Assembly (NCBI RefSeq): GCF_001888805.2
Contig: NZ_CP019113.1
Location: 806,001 to 870,000 of the forward strand
Origin: Enterobacter sp. SA187
GTDB lineage: Bacteria; Pseudomonadota; Gammaproteobacteria; Enterobacterales; Enterobacteriaceae
Length of the DNA stretch: 64,000 nucleotides
Reading direction: 5' to 3'
Shown: in pieces, positions 29,435 through 38,324 of the stretch
Layout of the letters: the number at the start of each line of letters is the position of its first letter
Numbering within the stretch: the first letter of the stretch is position 1
Notes under the pieces: generated by a model
Told to the model about the DNA's origin: nothing
Databases searched by the model: none
Seen by the model: only the letters and a program-made list of their open reading frames with translations
Program-made: the position numbers and the translations under genes

Positions 29435-30217
29435 ATGAAACAAACCAAACGGCAAATCTATATTCTTGAAACCATTAAGGTTAATGGTGAGGTGAACACG
29501 CAGGATTTAGCCCGCAAGCTGAATGTTTCGACGATGACTATCAATCGGGATTTTAAAGCGCTGGCGAGTACCGGTGCAATACAGTTGATTTACGGTGGTG
29601 CTATCACCTGTGAAAGGAACGCCTCTGAGTACCCGATGTCCCTCAAAGAAGAAGCAAATCCCGACGCTAAAAAATGCATTGCTGGCTGGTGTAAGCAACT
29701 GGTGAAGCCGGGAAGCTCAGTATTTATCGAAACGGGAACCACGACCCTCGCCGTGGCAAAGGAAATTTTCCGTACCGAAAACTGTACTTTTTATACCAAC
29801 TCGCTGCTTGCAATGAATGCGCTTTCTAAATACGAATCGATAGACCTCCATGTTATACCGGGGAAATATCGCAGTTTATCTCAGGGGTTTTTAGGCTTAC
29901 AGGCTGTTGATTATATTAAGCAATTTAATTTTGATATTGTATTTATTGGCACCGAGGGCATCGATCTGAATTCAGGGATCACCCTGCCAAATGAAGAAGA
30001 TGCTTATACAAAAAAAGCGATAATGCGTCAGGCACAGCAGGTTATCGTCGTTGCTGACCAGACAAAGTTTGGTTTAACGCATTTGCATAAAGCCTCTGAT
30101 TTGAATGACGTTGATTTGATTGTTACCGATCTCGATGAAAATGCGCCGCTCTTTCGCGCCATCTCCAACATTACCCGGATTATTTCGGCCCCTGGTTTGA
30201 GTAACTTCCCGGTTTAG
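29435..30217 (+). CDS. DeoR/GlpR-family transcriptional regulator of the cassette
   Basis: 260 residues from the ATG at 29435 (MKQTKRQIYILETIKVNG); the open frame extends 28 codons upstream into hydrophobic sequence that does not fit the family. Helix-turn-helix EVNTQDLARKLNVSTMTINR at about residues 18-37. Sensor domain has FIETGTTTLAVAKEI, IGTEGIDLNSGIT and VVADQTKFGLTHL, the usual DeoR sugar-phosphate signature. It is divergent from the PTS gene, so it probably represses it and responds to a phosphorylated product of the pathway. Inferred from position and family. Confidence 0.9.
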   Translation: MKQTKRQIYILETIKVNGEVNTQDLARKLNVSTMTINRDFKALASTGAIQLIYGGAITCERNASEYPMSLKEEANPDAKKCIAGWCKQLVKPGSSVFIETGTTTLAVAKEIFRTENCTFYTNSLLAMNALSKYESIDLHVIPGKYRSLSQGFLGLQAVDYIKQFNFDIVFIGTEGIDLNSGITLPNEEDAYTKKAIMRQAQQVIVVADQTKFGLTHLHKASDLNDVDLIVTDLDENAPLFRAISNITRIISAPGLSNFPV

Positions 30218-30294
30218 TCACAAAAATGGCAGTTGACGCACATTGCGGAGTACCTGATGTTAAAGGGGATAATTCACCCACAGGAGAAAAAGGA

Positions 30295-30783
30295 ATGAGC
30301 GATATTGTGATCCGCCACGTACAACCGGACGACGCCGAAGCATTACGCCAGTTGAATGCCCAGCCGGAGGTGTATCACGACACGCTACAAATTCCGCATC
30401 CTTCTATGGAAATGTGGCAGGAGCGACTAAAACCACAGCCGGGTCGTCGCCATCTGGTGGCCTGTATTGACGGTATTGTTACAGGCCATCTGGCGCTGAG
30501 CGTCGAGCAGAACCCGCGCCGCAGTCACGTGGCGACCTTTGGCATCAGCGTATCGCCCGATTTCCGCAACCGCGGCGTCGGCAGCGCGTTACTGCGTGAG
30601 ATGGTCAACCTGTGCGACAACTGGCTGCGTATTGAACGTATCGAATTGACGGTCTTTGTCGATAATGCGCCTGCGCTGGCGCTGTATCGTAAATACGGAT
30701 TTGAAACCGAAGGCACCGGCAAAAAATATGCGCTGCGTAACGGCGAATATATCGATGCGCTGTTTATGGCGCGGATGAAATAG
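30295..30783 (+). CDS. yhhY: GNAT acetyltransferase YhhY (AaaT)
   Basis: 162 residues from the ATG at 30295 (MSDIVIRHVQPDDAEAL) after AAAAAGGA; same length as the E. coli protein, reported as an amino-acid N-acetyltransferase. The acetyl-CoA loop is RNRGVGSALLREMV near residues 83-96, and the C-terminal KKYALRNGEYIDALFMARMK is nearly identical to E. coli. The frame extends upstream to 30226 but without a ribosome site. In E. coli it neighbours ryhB directly; here the cassette separates them. Confidence 0.95.
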   Translation: MSDIVIRHVQPDDAEALRQLNAQPEVYHDTLQIPHPSMEMWQERLKPQPGRRHLVACIDGIVTGHLALSVEQNPRRSHVATFGISVSPDFRNRGVGSALLREMVNLCDNWLRIERIELTVFVDNAPALALYRKYGFETEGTGKKYALRNGEYIDALFMARMK

Positions 30784-30784
30784 C

Positions 30785-30875
30785 GCCCCTCACCCTGCCC
30801 CTCTCCCCAGGGGAGAGGGCATAAACCGATGCCATACTCCCCCTCTCCCCACGGGAGAGGGCCGGGGTGAGGGGC
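30785..30875. repeat. REP-like palindromic element between yhhY and ggt
   Basis: Two stem-loops, CCCTCTCCCC-A-GGGGAGAGGG (30799-30819) and CCCTCTCCC-CAC-GGGAGAGGG (30841-30861), are enclosed by an outer inverted repeat GCCCCTCACCC / GGGTGAGGGGC (30785-30795 and 30865-30875). The whole folds as a three-armed structure. It lies between two converging genes, the usual place of such dispersed repeats. Confidence 0.85.
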
Positions 30876-30882
30876 ATAAAAG

Positions 30883-32631
30883 TTAATACCCCGCCGTCAG
30901 ATCATCCACCGAGCGCGGATCTGATGCGCCGTATCGCATACCGTCAGGGGCGATCATAATGCTCTGCGTACTGCCCATCGCCTCTTTCACGGCGACTTTC
31001 TGCCCTTTTTGTTCCAGCAGTTTCAGCGTATCCGGGCTGAAGCCTTTTTCCACGCGCAGCTCGTCCGGCAACCACTGATGATGGAAGCGCGGCGCGTTGG
31101 TTGCTTCGGCGACGTTCATCCCAAAATCAATGCTGTTGACCACCATTTGCAGCACGGTCGTGATAATACGGCTGCCTCCCGGACTGCCGGTGACCAGCCA
31201 GGTTTTACCGTCTTTTACCACGATAGTGGGCGACATCGACGACAGTGGACGTTTGCCCGGCCCCACGGCGTTCGCATCGCCGCCCACCAGCCCGTAAACG
31301 TTAGGTACGCCCGGTTTAGCCGAGAAATCATCCATTTCGTTATTCAGCAGGATACCGGTATTCCCTGCCACAATGCCCGTTCCGAACGTAGTGTTCAGGG
31401 TGTAAGTGACTGAGACGGCGTTCCCGTCTTTATCCACTACCGAGAAATGCGTGGTCTGATTACTTTCGTAAGGCGCGAGCTTGCCCGGGCGGATCTGGCT
31501 CGACGGCTTCGCCTTTGTCACATCGATCTGCTGGGCGATGGATTTGGCATATTCCTTATTGGTCAGCGCCTGCCACGGCACCTTCACAAAATCCGGGTCG
31601 CCTAAATATTCCGAGCGATCGGCATAAGCATATTTTTCCGCTTCTGCCATCACCTGCATGGCATCGGCGCTGCCAAAGCCATATTTCGCCAGATCGAAGT
31701 TTTCGAGGATATTCAGGATCTGCACGATGTGGATCCCGCCGGAGGACGGCGGCGGCATGGAGAACACCTCATAACCGCGATAGGTGCCGCTAATGGGCGT
31801 GCGCTCAACGGCTTTATAGGCAGCCAGATCCTCTTTGGTGATCAGGCCGCCGTTTTTACTCATCTCCTGGGCGATCTGATCGGCAATCGCGCCTTTGTAG
31901 AAGGCTTCCGGGCCTTTTTCGGCGATCATCTCCAGGCTTTTAGCCAGATTAGCCTGCACCAGTTTGTCGCCTTTTTTCAGCGGCTCACCGTTTTTCCAGA
32001 AGATTGCTTTACTATTTTCATAGTTGGGCAACACTTCGCTGCCGTAGGTTTTCAGATCTTCCGCCAGCGCGTCGTTAACGGTAAAGCCCTGCCTGGCGAG
32101 TTTGATGGCAGGCTGCACCACTTTGTTCAGCGGCAGCGTGCCGTATTTTTCCAGCGCCAGCGAGAAGCCCGCCACCGTGCCCGGCGTGCCGGTCGCTAAA
32201 TGTGAGGTAAGGGATTTTTTACTGTCGGGATTACCCTGATCGTCTAAGAACATATCGCGCGATGCCTGGGCCGGCGCCATTTCGCGGAAGTCGATGGCGG
32301 TGGTCTGCCCGTCTTTGGTACGCAGCAGCATAAACCCGCCGCCGCCCAGATTGCCCGCCTGCGGATGGGTAACCGCCAGCGCATAACCTACCGCCACGGC
32401 GGCATCCACGGCGTTACCGCCCTGCTTAAGAATATCGACGCCGACGCGGGTCGCTGCCGCATCCACAGACGCCACCATGCCCTCTTTCGCCTGCACCGGA
32501 TGGAAGACATCTGCTTCCACGCCGTATGACACCGGCGGCGGTGGCGGCGGAGGTGCAGCAGCCACGCCAAAACATCCCCCTGCCATCAGAGCGGCGACGG
32601 CCACCCAACGCACAACATTCTGTTTCATCAT
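30883..32631 (-). CDS. ggt: gamma-glutamyltranspeptidase Ggt
   Basis: Periplasmic Ntn-hydrolase that cleaves glutathione and transfers the gamma-glutamyl group. 582 residues with a signal peptide ending near GVAAA, then a run of seven prolines (longer than the PPAPP of E. coli) before SYGVEADVFHP. The precursor self-cleaves at the Thr in ESNQTTHFSVVDKDG to form the small subunit (E. coli Thr391). The GSPGGSRIITTVLQ loop is present. Two adjacent ATGs; GGAG seven bases before the first favours it. Confidence 0.97.
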   Translation of the reverse strand: MMKQNVVRWVAVAALMAGGCFGVAAAPPPPPPPVSYGVEADVFHPVQAKEGMVASVDAAATRVGVDILKQGGNAVDAAVAVGYALAVTHPQAGNLGGGGFMLLRTKDGQTTAIDFREMAPAQASRDMFLDDQGNPDSKKSLTSHLATGTPGTVAGFSLALEKYGTLPLNKVVQPAIKLARQGFTVNDALAEDLKTYGSEVLPNYENSKAIFWKNGEPLKKGDKLVQANLAKSLEMIAEKGPEAFYKGAIADQIAQEMSKNGGLITKEDLAAYKAVERTPISGTYRGYEVFSMPPPSSGGIHIVQILNILENFDLAKYGFGSADAMQVMAEAEKYAYADRSEYLGDPDFVKVPWQALTNKEYAKSIAQQIDVTKAKPSSQIRPGKLAPYESNQTTHFSVVDKDGNAVSVTYTLNTTFGTGIVAGNTGILLNNEMDDFSAKPGVPNVYGLVGGDANAVGPGKRPLSSMSPTIVVKDGKTWLVTGSPGGSRIITTVLQMVVNSIDFGMNVAEATNAPRFHHQWLPDELRVEKGFSPDTLKLLEQKGQKVAVKEAMGSTQSIMIAPDGMRYGASDPRSVDDLTAGY

Positions 32632-32752
32632 CGCGGTTCTCCAGAGATATGAGCAACAGGCCCCGCTTAAGCCTGGTTCACTACTCTTAAAAAATCATCG
32701 TTTTGCCGGAGAGCAAGTAAACTTAAGCTATTCCCCATGAGAGGAGATGATG

Positions 32753-33193
32753 ATGAAACCCTACCTGATTCTGGCGGCATTATTGCCGTTTGGCGCTTTC
32801 GCACAGCCGCTTAATACCATGAATAACCCGAATCTGCCGGACTATCAGATCCCGTCGCAGCAGCGGATGCAGACGCAGATGCTTAACCAGCAGTCACAGC
32901 AAAAAGGCATGCTGAATCAGCAGTTACAGTCGCAGACCCGTATTCAGCAGCAGCATCTGGAATCGCAGATTAATAACAACTCGCAGCGGATCATCCAGTC
33001 CCAGCCGGGCGAACCGACGCTGCCGCGCCAGCAGCCGCTGCCAAACAGCAATGGCGGGATGCTAAATAACAGCGATGCCTCGCTGAATACGCAGCAGCAC
33101 ATGCTGCCGCAGCAGACGAACGGCAGCATGCTGAATCAGAACACCGGCAGCACGCCGCAGCCGAATATCCCGCTGAAAACCATCAGTCCTTAA
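32753..33193 (+). CDS. yhhA: DUF2756 family protein YhhA
   Basis: Exported protein of unknown function. Three ATGs are in tandem; the third (32753) is six bases after GAGGAG and gives 146 residues, the E. coli length. Signal peptide ends at GAFA before QPLNTMNNPN. The mature part is low-complexity, with many glutamines and asparagines (MLNQQ and related repeats), and probably unstructured. Its stop codon overlaps the stop of the convergent ugpQ. Confidence 0.9.
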   Translation: MKPYLILAALLPFGAFAQPLNTMNNPNLPDYQIPSQQRMQTQMLNQQSQQKGMLNQQLQSQTRIQQQHLESQINNNSQRIIQSQPGEPTLPRQQPLPNSNGGMLNNSDASLNTQQHMLPQQTNGSMLNQNTGSTPQPNIPLKTISP

Positions 33194-33930
33194 GGCTGAA
33201 AGTTCGGGCCGATAATGTCGATGCTGTCGGTACAGATTGAATCCACCCCGGCGCGCAGCAGTTCAGCGGCGCGCCCGGGTTTGTTGACGGTGTAAACCAG
33301 GATACGCAGCCCGGCGTCTTTCAGCGCGGCAATGCGGGCTTCATCCAGCAGGCGATGATTCAGATGGATGGAGACGCAACCAAGCTGTGTCGTCAGCGCC
33401 CGCCAGTCATCCCGCCACTCATCCAGCAGCAACCCGCGCGGCAGCTCAGGCACGGCCTCTTGCGCCGCTTCCAGCGCATCAATATCAAATGATGATAACA
33501 GCGGCGGCGTCATGTCCGCCCAGAGTTCACGTGCCGCCAGCGCCACGGTTTTGCCGGTCAGCGGGCCGGTGCCGGTGGTCGGTTTGATCTCAATGTTCGC
33601 CATCATGCCGTGCTCGCGGCAGCGCTGCGCCACCTGCGACAGCAACGGCAGGGGTTCGCCTGTAAAATCGCGGCTGAACCAGCTTCCCGCGTCTACCTGT
33701 AACAGATCGCTCCACGGCAGCCTGCCCGCCACGCCCCAGCCGTTGCTGGTGCGCTCAAGATTGTCGTCATGCAGCAGGAAGATCTGCCCGTCCTGCGACA
33801 ATTTCACGTCAAATTCAATCATGGTGTGGCCGAAGCGCGCGCCGGTATCAATGGCGGCCAGGGTATTTTCCGGGGCCAGTTTGCCGCCGCCGCGATGCGC
33901 GACAATGTGGGGATAGGGCCAGTTGCTCAT
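33190..33930 (-). CDS. ugpQ: glycerophosphodiester phosphodiesterase UgpQ
   Basis: Cytoplasmic enzyme hydrolysing glycerophosphodiesters, taken up by the Ugp transporter, to glycerol-3-phosphate and an alcohol. 246 residues. The GDPD signature begins IVAHRGGGKLAPENTLAAI at residue 9, with metal-binding MIEFDVKLSQDG and the HDDNLERTSNG block following. Last gene of ugpBAECQ; ATGA overlap with ugpC. Confidence 0.96.
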   Translation of the reverse strand: MSNWPYPHIVAHRGGGKLAPENTLAAIDTGARFGHTMIEFDVKLSQDGQIFLLHDDNLERTSNGWGVAGRLPWSDLLQVDAGSWFSRDFTGEPLPLLSQVAQRCREHGMMANIEIKPTTGTGPLTGKTVALAARELWADMTPPLLSSFDIDALEAAQEAVPELPRGLLLDEWRDDWRALTTQLGCVSIHLNHRLLDEARIAALKDAGLRILVYTVNKPGRAAELLRAGVDSICTDSIDIIGPNFQP

Positions 33931-35000
33931 ACTCGTTGTCCTGTGTCACCGTCGAAAAGGTGCAGATGGTTTTCCGCGAAATGCAGCCACAGCGTGCTGC
34001 CAGGTGCAGGACGTTCATGATGCGGCAGACGGACCACCATTTTCTGTTCGCCCCAGCGCCCGTGGGCCAGGTTGTCAGCGCCGAGCATTTCCAGCGTGTC
34101 CATCACCAGCGGGATCCCGCCTGCGGATTGTGAGCTTAGCGTAATATGTTCCGGGCGGATACCCAGCGTCATTTTGCGACCGGTATAGCCACGGTAAACC
34201 CAGTTAATCGGCAGCGACATGCCGCTGTCGAGATCAAAATGGGTGCCGCTGGTGCTGATGCGCCCTTCCAGCAGGTTCATCGCCGGGCTGCCGATAAAGC
34301 TCGCCACAAAGCGGCTGGCGGGCTTCTCGTACACTTCTACCGGCGTGCCGATTTGCTCCGCCACGCCTTTGTTCATCACCATCACGCGCTGGGCCAGCGT
34401 CATGGCTTCCACCTGATCGTGGGTGACGTACAGTGAGGTGGTTTTCAGGCGACGGTGCAGCTGTTGCAGCTCAAGGCGCATCTGCACGCGCAGTTTGGCA
34501 TCGAGGTTGGAGAGCGGTTCATCAAACAGGAAGACCGCCGGATCGCGCACAATGGCGCGGCCCATCGCCACACGCTGACGCTGCCCGCCGGACAGTTCGC
34601 GCGGACGGCGTTTGAGCAGGCCGTCCAGCTCCAGAATACGCGCGGCGTCCTTTACCCGCTCGGCGATGTGCGCTTTGCCCATGCCGCGAATTTTCAGGCC
34701 CCAGGCCATGTTTTCTTCCACGCTCATGTGCGGATAAAGCGCGTAGTTCTGGAACACCATGGCAATACCGCGATCGACAGGCTCCAGCTCGGTCACGCGC
34801 TGGCGATCGATCCACACGTCGCCGCTGGACACCCGCTCCAGACCCGCCACCATACGCAGCAGCGTGGATTTACCACAGCCGGACGGCCCGACCATGACAA
34901 TAAATTCACCGTCCGACACGTCCAGCGTCAGCGGCTGAATAATCTGCGTTTTGCCGTTATCCCAGCTTTTGGTTACTGCCTGTAATTTCAGACCTGCCAT
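33927..35000 (-). CDS. ugpC: glycerol-3-phosphate ABC transporter ATPase UgpC
   Basis: ATP-binding subunit that powers import of sn-glycerol-3-phosphate and glycerophosphodiesters. The ATG at 35000 (MAGLKLQAVTKSWDNGK) gives 357 residues; E. coli has 356. Walker A GPSGCGKSTLLRM, signature RELSGGQRQRVAMG, Walker B VFLFDEPLSNLDAKL, and a C-terminal MalK-type regulatory domain (TLGIRPEHI). One base from ugpE. Confidence 0.97.
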   Translation of the reverse strand: MAGLKLQAVTKSWDNGKTQIIQPLTLDVSDGEFIVMVGPSGCGKSTLLRMVAGLERVSSGDVWIDRQRVTELEPVDRGIAMVFQNYALYPHMSVEENMAWGLKIRGMGKAHIAERVKDAARILELDGLLKRRPRELSGGQRQRVAMGRAIVRDPAVFLFDEPLSNLDAKLRVQMRLELQQLHRRLKTTSLYVTHDQVEAMTLAQRVMVMNKGVAEQIGTPVEVYEKPASRFVASFIGSPAMNLLEGRISTSGTHFDLDSGMSLPINWVYRGYTGRKMTLGIRPEHITLSSQSAGGIPLVMDTLEMLGADNLAHGRWGEQKMVVRLPHHERPAPGSTLWLHFAENHLHLFDGDTGQRV

Positions 35001-35001
35001 C

Positions 35002-35847
35002 TTATTTCTCGCTATCAACTAAACCACGCACAAAGGCACGCTGCATGGCTAAAACAATGACGACCGGCGGGATGAGCGTCAGCAACATCGCGGCCATAAC
35101 GTGGTTCCACTGCGTGGTGCCCTCTCCCGTGGCGATCATCCCCTTGATGCCCGCCACCGCTGTGCCGAGGTTCACATCGCTGACAATCAGCAGCGGCCAC
35201 AGATACTGGTTCCAGCCATAGATAAAGGTGATGACAAACAGCGCCGCCAGATTGGTTTTCGACAGCGGCAGCACGATGTCGCGGAAAAAGCGCATCGGGG
35301 ATGCGCCATCAATGCGCGCGGCTTCGATCAGCTCGTCGGGCAGCGTCATAAAGAACTGGCGAAACAGGAAGGTGGCGGTTGCCGAGGCCATCAGCGGCAG
35401 CGTCAGGCCGGTATAGCTGTCGAGCATATCCAGCCGGGCGATCACTTCCACCGTCGGAAAAATACGCACTTCAACGGGCAGCATCAGGGTGATAAAAATC
35501 ATCCAGAAGAACAGGTTACGCAGGGGAAAGCGGAACCAGACGATGGCGAAAGCGGAGAGCATCGACACCACGATTTTGCCGACCGTAATGCTGAACGCCA
35601 TGATAAAGCTGTTCAGCAGCATCAGTCCGAAGGGCGCGCTGTTCGCCCCCACGCCTTCCCGCCAGATGGTGCGGATATTTTCCAGCAGATGTGTGCCGGG
35701 GATCAGCGTCATCGGCGTTTCAAACACCTGCTGGTTATTCAGCGTGGCGGCGACAAAGGCCACGTACAGCGGAAACAGAATGGCGGCGATCCCGAGGATC
35801 AACATGACATGGCTGAAGATCGTCAGCCCGCGGCGGTTCTCGATCAT
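35002..35847 (-). CDS. ugpE: glycerol-3-phosphate ABC transporter permease UgpE
   Basis: Inner-membrane permease with six segments, 281 residues as in E. coli. The EAA loop that docks the ATPase reads DELIEAARIDGASPMRFFRD. Pairs with UgpA. The ugpA stop overlaps its start by four bases. Confidence 0.97.
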   Translation of the reverse strand: MIENRRGLTIFSHVMLILGIAAILFPLYVAFVAATLNNQQVFETPMTLIPGTHLLENIRTIWREGVGANSAPFGLMLLNSFIMAFSITVGKIVVSMLSAFAIVWFRFPLRNLFFWMIFITLMLPVEVRIFPTVEVIARLDMLDSYTGLTLPLMASATATFLFRQFFMTLPDELIEAARIDGASPMRFFRDIVLPLSKTNLAALFVITFIYGWNQYLWPLLIVSDVNLGTAVAGIKGMIATGEGTTQWNHVMAAMLLTLIPPVVIVLAMQRAFVRGLVDSEK

Positions 35848-36731
35848 TGGTAGCGCACCTTACTTTCCACATAGCGGAACTGCACGACGGTCAGCCCGAT
35901 GACCAGCAGCATCAGCACCACCGATTGCGCGGCAGAGGCCGAGAGATCCAGTCCGGCGAAGCCTTCGCGGTAAATTTTGTAGATCAGCGTCGTGGTGGCC
36001 TGTACCGGCCCGCCCGCCGTCGCGGCGTCGATCACCGGGAAGGTATCGAAGAAGGCATATACCAGATTCACCACCAGCAGGAAAAAGCTCACCGGCGCAA
36101 TCAGCGGTAACGACAGCTGGAAGAAGCGACGCACCGGCCCGGCGCCGTCAATGGCGGCAGCCTCTACCAGCGAGCGGGGGATTGATTGCAGCGCGGCGAA
36201 AAAGAACAGAAAGTTGTAGCTGATCTGCTTCCAGATGGAGGCGAACACCACAAGGAACATCGCCTGTCCGCTGTTCTGCGCATGGTTCCAGTTGTATCCC
36301 ACCGCTTCCAGCGCATGGGTGATCAGCCCGCGGCCAGGGTTGAATAAGAAGATCCACAGCACGGCGGCGATGGCCGGCGCGACGGCATAAGGCAGCAGCA
36401 TCAGCGTCTGGTACAGGCGGCTGGCGCGGATCACATAGTCCACCAGCGCGGCGAAGAATAATGAACTCAGCAATCCCCAGAAGGTGACCATGCCGCTGAA
36501 CTTGATGGTGGTCCAGAAGGAGTCGAGGTAATAACTGTCATGAAACAGGGCGACGAAGTTGTCCATGCCGACGAACTGGCTGGACAGCCCGAAGGGATCG
36601 ACGCTCTGTACCGAGTACCACAGCGCTTCGCCCGCAGGCCAGATAAAGAAAATGATGGTGATAATCAGCTGCGGGGCGACCAGCGCATAAGGCAGCCAGC
36701 GCGAACGGAATACCGGACGGGATGATGACAT
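35844..36731 (-). CDS. ugpA: glycerol-3-phosphate ABC transporter permease UgpA
   Basis: Inner-membrane permease, 295 residues, MSSSRPVFRSRWLPYAL. Six membrane segments; the EAA loop is RSLVEAAAIDGAGPVRRFFQ. Follows ugpB across a 109-bp gap that holds a BIME repeat, which may reduce transport-gene expression relative to the binding protein. Confidence 0.97.
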   Translation of the reverse strand: MSSSRPVFRSRWLPYALVAPQLIITIIFFIWPAGEALWYSVQSVDPFGLSSQFVGMDNFVALFHDSYYLDSFWTTIKFSGMVTFWGLLSSLFFAALVDYVIRASRLYQTLMLLPYAVAPAIAAVLWIFLFNPGRGLITHALEAVGYNWNHAQNSGQAMFLVVFASIWKQISYNFLFFFAALQSIPRSLVEAAAIDGAGPVRRFFQLSLPLIAPVSFFLLVVNLVYAFFDTFPVIDAATAGGPVQATTTLIYKIYREGFAGLDLSASAAQSVVLMLLVIGLTVVQFRYVESKVRYQ

Positions 36732-36753
36732 GGGGATTGGATTCCTGAACAGC

Positions 36754-36832
36754 GCCGGGTGGCGGCTTCGCCTTACCCGGCCTACAGGCTAAATGCCACT
36801 TGTAGGCCGGATAAGCGCAGCGCCATCCGGCA
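36754..36832. repeat. BIME (paired REP sequences) in the ugpB-ugpA gap
   Basis: Two inverted REP units: GCCGGGTGGCGGCTTCGCCT onward (36754-36786) and TGTAGGCCGGATAAGCGCAG onward (36801-36832). They share the CCGGCCTACA / TGTAGGCCGG arms. Such pairs in operon gaps commonly stabilise upstream mRNA or bind gyrase or IHF. Confidence 0.9.
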
Positions 36833-36840
36833 TGAAAACA

Positions 36841-38157
36841 TTAAGACTTCGTCGACTGCTCGAAGCGGCGCAGCAGCTGATTACCGCGCTCAACGGCGGA
36901 ATCCAGCGCCTGCTGCGGGGTTTTCTTGCCGGTCCACACTGATTCCAGCTCTTCATCCACAATGGTGCGGATCTGCGGCATGTTGCCCAGACGCAGGCCT
37001 TTGGTGAACGGCAACGGCGGCTTGTTCAGCATCTGACGGGTTGCGGTATCCGCGCCCGGGTTTTTATCGTAGAAGCCCTGCTCGCGCGTCAGGTTATAGG
37101 CAGCGGTGGTGATCGGCAGATAGCCGGTTTTCTGGTGCCATTCAGCCGCATTTTCAGGCTTCGCCAGGAATTCCAGGAACTGCGCCACGCCGGTGTAAGT
37201 CGGCTTGTCTTTACCCTGCATCACCCACAGGCTGGCCCCGCCGATAATGGCGTTTTGCGGCGCGCCTTTCACATCGGCGTCATACGGCATCATGCCGACA
37301 CCGTAGTTGAATTTGGCGTAGTGACGGATATCCGCCAGCGAACCGGAAGAGGCAGTGGTAATAGCGCAGTCGCCGTTATAGAACTTCTCGGTGGACTCAT
37401 CCTTGCGGCCAAAGTAGCTGAAGTCGCCTTTCTTGTTCAGATCGGCCAGCAGGGCGATGTGTTTCACCTGCTCCGGCTTGTTGAATTCCAGTACCGCGTC
37501 GGTGCCGTCAAAGCCGTTGTTTTTGCTGGCGACCGGCAGACCATGCCAGGCGCTGAAATTTTCAATCTGGATCCAGCCCTGCCAGCCGCTGGCGTAACCA
37601 CATTTCATGCCTGCCGCTTTCAGTTTTGCGGTATAGGCGGCCAGGTCCTGCCAGGTTTTCGGCGGCTGCTCCGGATCTAAACCGGCTTTCTTAAAGGCGT
37701 CTTTGTTGTAATACAGCACCGGCGTGGAGCTGTTGAACGGCTGGGACAGCAGGTGCCCGGTTTTTGAATCGGTGTAGTAACCGGCAACCGTCGGCACGAA
37801 CTGCGTTTCATCAAACTTGATGCCCGCATCGCTGAACACTTCGTACACCGGTTTAATGGCTTTCGACGCCATCATAGTGGCGGTGCCTACTTCATACACC
37901 TGTAACAAAGCTGGCGCATTACCGGTACGGAAAGCCGCGATACCCGCGCTCAGGCTCTGCTCGTAGTTGCCTTTGTACACCGGCACAATTTTGTAATCCG
38001 GATGGGTGTCATTAAAACGTTGCGCCAGGGATTCAACTTCTTTACCTAACTGACCTTCCATGGAGTGCCAGAACGGAATAGTGGTGACTGCCATCGCCTG
38101 ACCTGCAAATGCCAGGCTTATCGCCAGTCCTAAAGCTGTATGTCGTAACGAAGTCAT
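36841..38157 (-). CDS. ugpB: glycerol-3-phosphate-binding protein UgpB
   Basis: Periplasmic solute-binding protein for sn-glycerol-3-phosphate and glycerophosphocholine. The ATG at 38157 (MTSLRHTALGLAISLAF) gives 438 residues, as in E. coli; signal peptide ends GQAMA before VTTIPFWHSMEGQLG. Family block GGASLWVMQGKDKPTYTGVA near 265-285. First gene of the operon; tandem Pho boxes lie 75-115 bp upstream, so it should be induced by phosphate starvation. Confidence 0.97.
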   Translation of the reverse strand: MTSLRHTALGLAISLAFAGQAMAVTTIPFWHSMEGQLGKEVESLAQRFNDTHPDYKIVPVYKGNYEQSLSAGIAAFRTGNAPALLQVYEVGTATMMASKAIKPVYEVFSDAGIKFDETQFVPTVAGYYTDSKTGHLLSQPFNSSTPVLYYNKDAFKKAGLDPEQPPKTWQDLAAYTAKLKAAGMKCGYASGWQGWIQIENFSAWHGLPVASKNNGFDGTDAVLEFNKPEQVKHIALLADLNKKGDFSYFGRKDESTEKFYNGDCAITTASSGSLADIRHYAKFNYGVGMMPYDADVKGAPQNAIIGGASLWVMQGKDKPTYTGVAQFLEFLAKPENAAEWHQKTGYLPITTAAYNLTREQGFYDKNPGADTATRQMLNKPPLPFTKGLRLGNMPQIRTIVDEELESVWTGKKTPQQALDSAVERGNQLLRRFEQSTKS

Positions 38158-38232
38158 TCGGTTATCTCTCTTGTTGTGCCGGATGCGCGAAAACACGCGT
38201 TTTATGCTCGCGAGGTAACATGACACGCGCGA

Positions 38233-38272
38233 ATGACAGAAAAATAACCTTTTAATTACAAAACGGTGACAG
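38233..38272 (-). promoter_or_regulatory. tandem Pho boxes of the ugp operon
   Basis: Read toward ugpB, four 7-bp half-sites are phased exactly 11 bp apart: CTGTCAC, TTGTAAT, AGGTTAT and CTGTCAT, separated by CGTT, TAAA and TTTT. PhoB binds direct repeats of CTGTCAT with 4-bp spacers. The outer two match at six or seven positions, the inner two less well. Confidence 0.8.
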
Positions 38273-38324
38273 TCAGGGGTCAGGGAGATGATAGGCAGAT
38301 GATGATCAGGTGAAGGTAATGTGT

